DNA of 13,293 bases from Marinagarivorans sp. UBA5868 (GTDB taxonomy: Bacteria > Pseudomonadota > Gammaproteobacteria > Pseudomonadales > Cellvibrionaceae). A program made the position numbers and the translations under genes. The notes below the pieces were generated by a model. That model saw only the letters and a list, made by a program, of their open reading frames with translations, made no database searches and was not told the origin of the DNA. Of this stretch, positions 9,864 through 13,293 are shown in pieces. Position 1 is the first letter of the stretch, and each line of letters starts with the position of its first letter. The stretch spans positions 393 through 13,685 of the forward strand of contig DJFQ01000105.1 of NCBI GenBank assembly GCA_002432095.1, read 5' to 3'.

Positions 9864-11735
9864 TTAACCGGCTAAATCATCGAAGCCATCGCAACCAGAC
9901 AAGCTAATTGGCTGACTGAATCCGGGAATTTTGAGGTGCTGTGAGTCTATTTCGATAGCTTCTTCGTCGACCATGCCGGTGCCGAATTCGTAGATTGGGT
10001 GCAATTTGCCGGCGTCGGCGTCACGCAAATAAGTCGCGGCAGCTTCCGTCACTGGTGCCCGGCGATCCTGATACCTGTTCCAGTTATGCGCGCCATGTCG
10101 CCTCATTAATAACGGCTCAATCGCCATTGGTGAAAGGACTGTCGCTGTCGCATTGTTGCCACCAAATCCTTTGGAGTTCAGCAGGCCGATAAGGCAATTC
10201 TCTAGCCCAATTTGCTGATCGGCTGTGGAGATTCGTAATCGCCCAGCATGCACATCATCTGCAACAGCATCGATTGTTTTGATCCCGGGAATTATGCCTC
10301 TCGCAAATACCCCGAGGGTAGCCATCATCTGATCACCGCTTGCTGGGCCAAGCGAATGACCGAGATAAGATTTGACGGCGGCCACTGGCCAACGGTCGAC
10401 GCGGAAAGCTTTTGCCACTTGATCGAAAATGCGTGATTCCGTGACACGGTTTTGTGGCGTGCTCGAGCCGTGCGCCTGAACAAAACTAGCGGTGCGCACG
10501 TTCTTCTCTCCCAAGATATTTGCAGCCAACGCTGTGGCCCGCGCCATAGTGATGTAATTGCCTGGTCCCGGAGCGGAAATCGACTTTTTGAAGCCATCAG
10601 CGTGAACGTAAACCGCTGGCACGGCGGCAAAAATCTGCGCACCCAATTGGAGTGCCAATTCGTCATCCATGAGCATTACATACTGACCCGATTCCGCGAG
10701 CGTGAAGCCGCAGTTTTCACCAAATGGGCGACTTGCGCGCCTATAGTCAATTTCCATTTTACCGGTGAGTTTGCGCAAATCCGCATCAGTGGCCAGGGCG
10801 CTCATCGCGGCATAACCATCAATGACCTCTGGAAGAATAGGAGCTTCCGCACTTCCGACCAGCACCACTCGGCGGCGCCCTGCTTTGATGTCTTCAACAC
10901 CCGCGCGCAGGTTATACAAAAAGGTGGCACAGGCTCCGGTAACCCCGCCAGTGGCGCCTACGCTACCCAGCACGTATGCATTGACGAAATCTGCGGGCAT
11001 CGTATTCAAGCCCAGCGCCAATTGTTTGGATGAGACGCGCTCGCCGCGCAACCGCGCTTGCAGCATGCCACCGAATCCAGTGTTATCGAGCTGGCTCATG
11101 ACGCTGCTGCTGTACACCGCGATCTGATCGGGTGATACATGCCTACATATCTCTTGCCACGAAATACCCACGGATCTCACCGCATCAGACGCCGCGAGAA
11201 TATTTAGCTGCAACCCCCGGGGATGATGTGTTGAGCGGTAATACGAGCCGGGATCGAAGCCGCTGGGGAGCTGCCCTGCAGCCTGGACCGGCATTTCCTG
11301 AAGCAATTCAACACTGACGGACTGATTCGCGGTCACTTCGATTTCGCAGACACCGGATTCTTGAGATACCAGTCGCCAACCCTCCGGCAGCGGATGGGGT
11401 AACTCTCGGTGGGAGATGGCAAGGCGGAGCGGGTTAAGTTCGGTGCCAATTGCACGAAACTGTTTGGCTATAGGGGCGCCCGCTACAGAAAAATAAGTGC
11501 TTTCGATGCGTCTGACCAAAGTGCCGCGTAATACCGCTTGTTGCAGAGCGCTGCCCTGCTGCGGGCGGATGCGCTCGTCCATGATGCTGGCCAGAGAGCC
11601 GATAAGTTGTGTTTGGTGGGATTCCGAAAGACTTTCAAAAATCATCCGTTCGTACCCTCGGTGGCCCGAACTACGGCCAGCGGCGTTGAATCCGCCGAAA
11701 CCGACGATGACAGGTAAACGGGTGATCGTTGTCAC
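9864..11735 (-). CDS. fabY: FabY-type beta-ketoacyl-ACP synthase (acetoacetyl-ACP synthase)
   Basis: The 623-residue protein is a ketosynthase with an elongating-type Cys-His-His active site: Cys269 in VTGACATFLYN, His422 in VQAHGSSTPQNRVTE and His460 in VKSYLGHSLG. It is about 200 residues longer than FabB or FabF. Its N terminus RLPVIVGFGGFNAAGRSS, middle FNAYVLGSVG-like region (VNAYVLGSVG) and C-terminal PGFSQPI resemble Pseudomonas aeruginosa FabY (634 aa). FabY condenses acetyl-CoA with malonyl-ACP to start fatty acid synthesis in place of FabH. The identification rests on remembered similarity. The frame is open to 11861, but GTG 11735 is preferred: AAAAGG lies 7 nt before it, and the product then starts MTTITRLPVIVGFGG as in the family. 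The gene heads a probable two-gene unit with the XRE regulator and is divergent from the GlxA-type regulator. Confidence 0.82.
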   Translation of the reverse strand: MTTITRLPVIVGFGGFNAAGRSSGHRGYERMIFESLSESHQTQLIGSLASIMDERIRPQQGSALQQAVLRGTLVRRIESTYFSVAGAPIAKQFRAIGTELNPLRLAISHRELPHPLPEGWRLVSQESGVCEIEVTANQSVSVELLQEMPVQAAGQLPSGFDPGSYYRSTHHPRGLQLNILAASDAVRSVGISWQEICRHVSPDQIAVYSSSVMSQLDNTGFGGMLQARLRGERVSSKQLALGLNTMPADFVNAYVLGSVGATGGVTGACATFLYNLRAGVEDIKAGRRRVVLVGSAEAPILPEVIDGYAAMSALATDADLRKLTGKMEIDYRRASRPFGENCGFTLAESGQYVMLMDDELALQLGAQIFAAVPAVYVHADGFKKSISAPGPGNYITMARATALAANILGEKNVRTASFVQAHGSSTPQNRVTESRIFDQVAKAFRVDRWPVAAVKSYLGHSLGPASGDQMMATLGVFARGIIPGIKTIDAVADDVHAGRLRISTADQQIGLENCLIGLLNSKGFGGNNATATVLSPMAIEPLLMRRHGAHNWNRYQDRRAPVTEAAATYLRDADAGKLHPIYEFGTGMVDEEAIEIDSQHLKIPGFSQPISLSGCDGFDDLAG

Positions 11736-11742
11736 AGGGACA

Positions 11743-11748
11743 CCTTTT
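11743..11748 (-). promoter_or_regulatory. Ribosome-binding site that sets the fabY start
   Basis: Minus-strand AAAAGG sits 7 nt before GTG 11735. An upstream in-frame ATG at 11861 would add 42 residues that do not resemble the family and would run into the divergent regulator gene, so this site decides the start. Confidence 0.6.
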
Positions 11749-11778
11749 GTTTCGATTGGGATACCTCGCAGTTTATTG

Positions 11779-11807
11779 TTGAAAACATCTGAGGGTGAGG
11801 GGATACT
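11779..11807 (+). promoter_or_regulatory. sigma-70-type promoter for the GlxA-type regulator
   Basis: TTGAAA (11779-11784) and GATACT (11802-11807) are separated by 17 bp. The boxes match the consensus at 5 of 6 and 4 of 6 positions. A start near 11814 would give a leader of about 38 nt to the ATG at 11852. The promoter lies in the divergent gap shared with fabY, so the regulator could affect both genes from here. Confidence 0.45.
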
Positions 11808-11851
11808 CGCCACAAAACCAGGGCAATTCAGCCAAACAAAGGGCATGAGGA

Positions 11852-12847
11852 ATGACCTCAATTACATTTTTATTGTGCGAGCAGATGCTTGCTACCAGCG
11901 TCGCTTTGCCAATGGAGCAGCTTCACGCCGCTGAAGCCATGCAGAATTCAGCGTTTAAAAAGACTTTATCGGCGACACCTCTGGCATTTCGTCTGGCGTC
12001 AGTTGATGGCCGACCCGTCACCACGCATACGGGTTTGATTCTGCAGCCGCATTGCGCAATTGCGGATATCGAGCGTTCTTCGATCACGTATATTCCAGCA
12101 CTCTGGCGCAATCCTAAAACGGTTCTCCGCAATAATCAGGCAGTTTTACCCTGGTTGGTGAAGCAAAAACAGGAGGGCGGCATTATCGCAGGTGTCGGGA
12201 CAGGCTGTTGTTTCATGGCGGAGGCAGGCCTGCTGGATTTTCGCCCCGCCACCACCCATTGGTATTATTTCGAGAAATTTGCCGCGTCTTATCCCAGAGT
12301 CCTGTTAAAGCGCAATCACTTTATAACTCGGTCGGAAAATCTGTATTGCGCTGCCAGCGTCAATTCGCTCGCAGATTTAACGGTGTTTTTTATCCAGGAA
12401 ATTTTCGGTCAACAAATCGCGCGACATGTAGAGCGGCATTTTTTTCACGAGGTGCGAAAAGCTTATCCGTATATGCAAAGCGCACATGGGGAGTTTCAGT
12501 ATCATCCAGATGAAGATGTCGCGAGGGCGCAATCATGGATCCAACAGAACGCGCATCGAAATATTCAAGTGAAAGATGTGGCCGATTCGCTTGGTATGAG
12601 TTTGCGCACCTTAAACCGCCGTTTTAAAAACGCGACCAATCTCACGCCAATTCAATATATGCAAAATGTGCGCATGCGCAACGCCGGCGAGCTGCTGCAT
12701 TCCAGCAATTTGGCGATTTCTGAAATTGCTTATAGATCTGGATATCAGGACCTCGCACATTTTTCCGATCTCTTTAAAAAATATTTTGGCACCACACCAA
12801 CTCAATATCGCACCACAGTCCGCGCAAAATTGTTTAGTGCAAACTAG
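11852..12847 (+). CDS. GlxA family transcriptional regulator (DJ-1/PfpI-like domain plus AraC HTH)
   Basis: The 331-residue protein has an N-terminal class I amidotransferase-like (DJ-1/PfpI) sensor domain, roughly 1-185, opening MTSITFLLCEQMLATSVALP and including AEAGLLDFRPATTHW (123-137). The C terminus is an AraC DNA-binding domain with two helix-turn-helices at about 240-260 (VKDVADSLGMSLRTLNRRFK) and 288-311 (ISEIAYRSGYQDLAHFSDLF), ending in FGTTPTQYR. GlxA-type regulators include P. aeruginosa ArgR, GbdR and CdhR, mostly activators of amino acid or quaternary amine use. The ligand here is unknown. Where most relatives read G-V/I-C-T-G at the nucleophile elbow, this one reads GVGTGCC (114-120), so the usual Cys is Gly and two Cys lie 3-4 residues on. 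AAAGGG 8 nt upstream supports ATG 11852. The gene is divergent from fabY and followed by a long gap before the next plus-strand gene, which it may also control. Confidence 0.92.
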   Translation: MTSITFLLCEQMLATSVALPMEQLHAAEAMQNSAFKKTLSATPLAFRLASVDGRPVTTHTGLILQPHCAIADIERSSITYIPALWRNPKTVLRNNQAVLPWLVKQKQEGGIIAGVGTGCCFMAEAGLLDFRPATTHWYYFEKFAASYPRVLLKRNHFITRSENLYCAASVNSLADLTVFFIQEIFGQQIARHVERHFFHEVRKAYPYMQSAHGEFQYHPDEDVARAQSWIQQNAHRNIQVKDVADSLGMSLRTLNRRFKNATNLTPIQYMQNVRMRNAGELLHSSNLAISEIAYRSGYQDLAHFSDLFKKYFGTTPTQYRTTVRAKLFSAN

Positions 12848-13261
12848 AAATTGTTCGCCGAAAACAACAGAATTTTCAATGCAACAGACGGAATTATTGA
12901 TGCAAATAAAAGGAGCTGTTCAGTGGAAGCTGCATGTGCCTGCAATGCCAGGCCATCTGATTTTTAATCGAGCGCTATATATAAAGTCCGATTCATGATG
13001 GTTGAGGGGGCGCAATAGCATCGGTCGCAAGTAGACGAAGCATAGTAAAAGGATGTTGCTGCCAACGGCCGCGCTACCCCCGCCAAACCGGCACGGGCAC
13101 TGGTCGCCTTTCCCCTTCCGCCCATCCGAGTTCTGGAAAAGTCTGTGCAAATCTGCGATAGTTCGCGCCTTTGCGGCAAGGGGTGTCCTGCGACATCATT
13201 CTGTCTCAATTCAAGGGCATATTCAGTGCCACATTCCACCCTTTCTGGAGAGATTCAGACA
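12848..13261. other. Intergenic region, probably regulatory; no convincing gene
   Basis: About 410 bp follow the GlxA-type regulator. Open frames on both strands (for example minus 12964-13239 and plus 13053-13265) are low-complexity in composition, match no family I recognise and lack good ribosome-binding sites. What can be seen is an AT-rich TATATATAAA stretch at 12976-12985 that could be a -10 element with a weak CTGATT -35 (12957-12962), a 14-codon micro-ORF with a good ribosome-binding site at 12923-12967, and TGTC repeats near 13184-13205. No strong terminator follows the regulator; TTGTT/AACAA at 12852-12868 is too weak. Confidence 0.5.
13184..13205. promoter_or_regulatory. Candidate AraC-type operator with TGTC repeats
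   Basis: TGTCCTGCGACA (13184-13195) is a TGTC/GACA palindrome with a 4-nt centre. A second TGTC follows at 13202-13205, 18 bp after the first. TGTC-containing direct repeats are known for GlxA/ArgR-type regulators in pseudomonads, although their reported spacing is nearer 21 bp. The site is about 57 bp before the putative TTG start at 13262. Binding by the upstream regulator is inference. Confidence 0.25.
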
Positions 13262-13293
13262 TTGAACAAGATGGTGCATCACGCTTGGACAGC
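13262..13293 (+). CDS. Possible start of an unidentified gene (truncated by window edge)
   Basis: TTG 13262 is preceded by GGAGAG (13247-13252) with a 9-nt spacer and opens MNKMVHHAWTA in 10 full codons before the window ends. This is too short to recognise. An in-frame ATG at 13271 is the alternative start but is 18 nt from the ribosome-binding site. The long regulatory-looking region in front makes a gene here plausible. Confidence 0.3.
   Translation, partial: MNKMVHHAWT

Noticed and set aside
10452..11033. 193-codon plus-strand open frame opposite fabY
   Set aside because: It lies entirely antisense to the conserved ketosynthase, has no recognisable domain and is explained by the codon bias of the real gene.
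12964..13239. 91-codon minus-strand frame in the right-hand gap, overlapped by plus-strand frames
   Set aside because: No family resemblance, no good ribosome-binding site, and competing frames on both strands. Most likely chance openness in GC-rich DNA.

Overview
The window is chromosomal DNA from a gammaproteobacterium. The gene order tig-clpP-clpX-lon, a tRNA-Leu beside tig, the Pseudomonas-like FadB length and start (715 aa), and a FabY-type ketosynthase together suggest the Pseudomonadales/Cellvibrionales side of the class. That placement is inference from remembered protein sequences, not from a search.

Layout. Nearly everything reads on the minus strand, so the sequence runs from the downstream to the upstream end of each transcript. 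Positions 1-4437 hold the protein quality-control block, in transcription order tig (trigger factor), clpP, clpX and the first 228 codons of lon, which runs off the left edge. A good sigma-32-like promoter lies in front of lon, and terminator-like hairpins follow clpX and tig. A tRNA-Leu(UAG) at 4497-4580 precedes tig, and a secreted or periplasmic TraB/GumN-family protein (4697-5665) precedes the tRNA. Positions 5761-9101 hold the fadBA beta-oxidation operon. Upstream of it on the same strand are an XRE-cupin regulator (9262-9855) and a long FabY-type beta-ketoacyl-ACP synthase (9864-11735), separated by only 8 nt and probably co-transcribed. Divergent from the synthase, on the plus strand, is a GlxA-type (DJ-1/PfpI plus AraC) regulator (11852-12847). 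The last ~410 bp hold no convincing gene. They look like a regulatory region leading to a plus-strand gene that may start at 13262 and continues past the right edge.

How the genes work together. Trigger factor handles nascent chains, and ClpXP and Lon remove damaged or tagged proteins. FadB and FadA form the aerobic multienzyme complex that shortens acyl-CoAs. The FabY-like enzyme is expected to start fatty acid synthesis by making acetoacetyl-ACP. Synthesis and degradation genes are thus separated by one regulator, and a second regulator is divergent from the synthase. This is the most interesting part of an otherwise housekeeping region. I found no CRISPR array, transposase, integrase, phage gene or defence system, and no evidence of a wholly new system.
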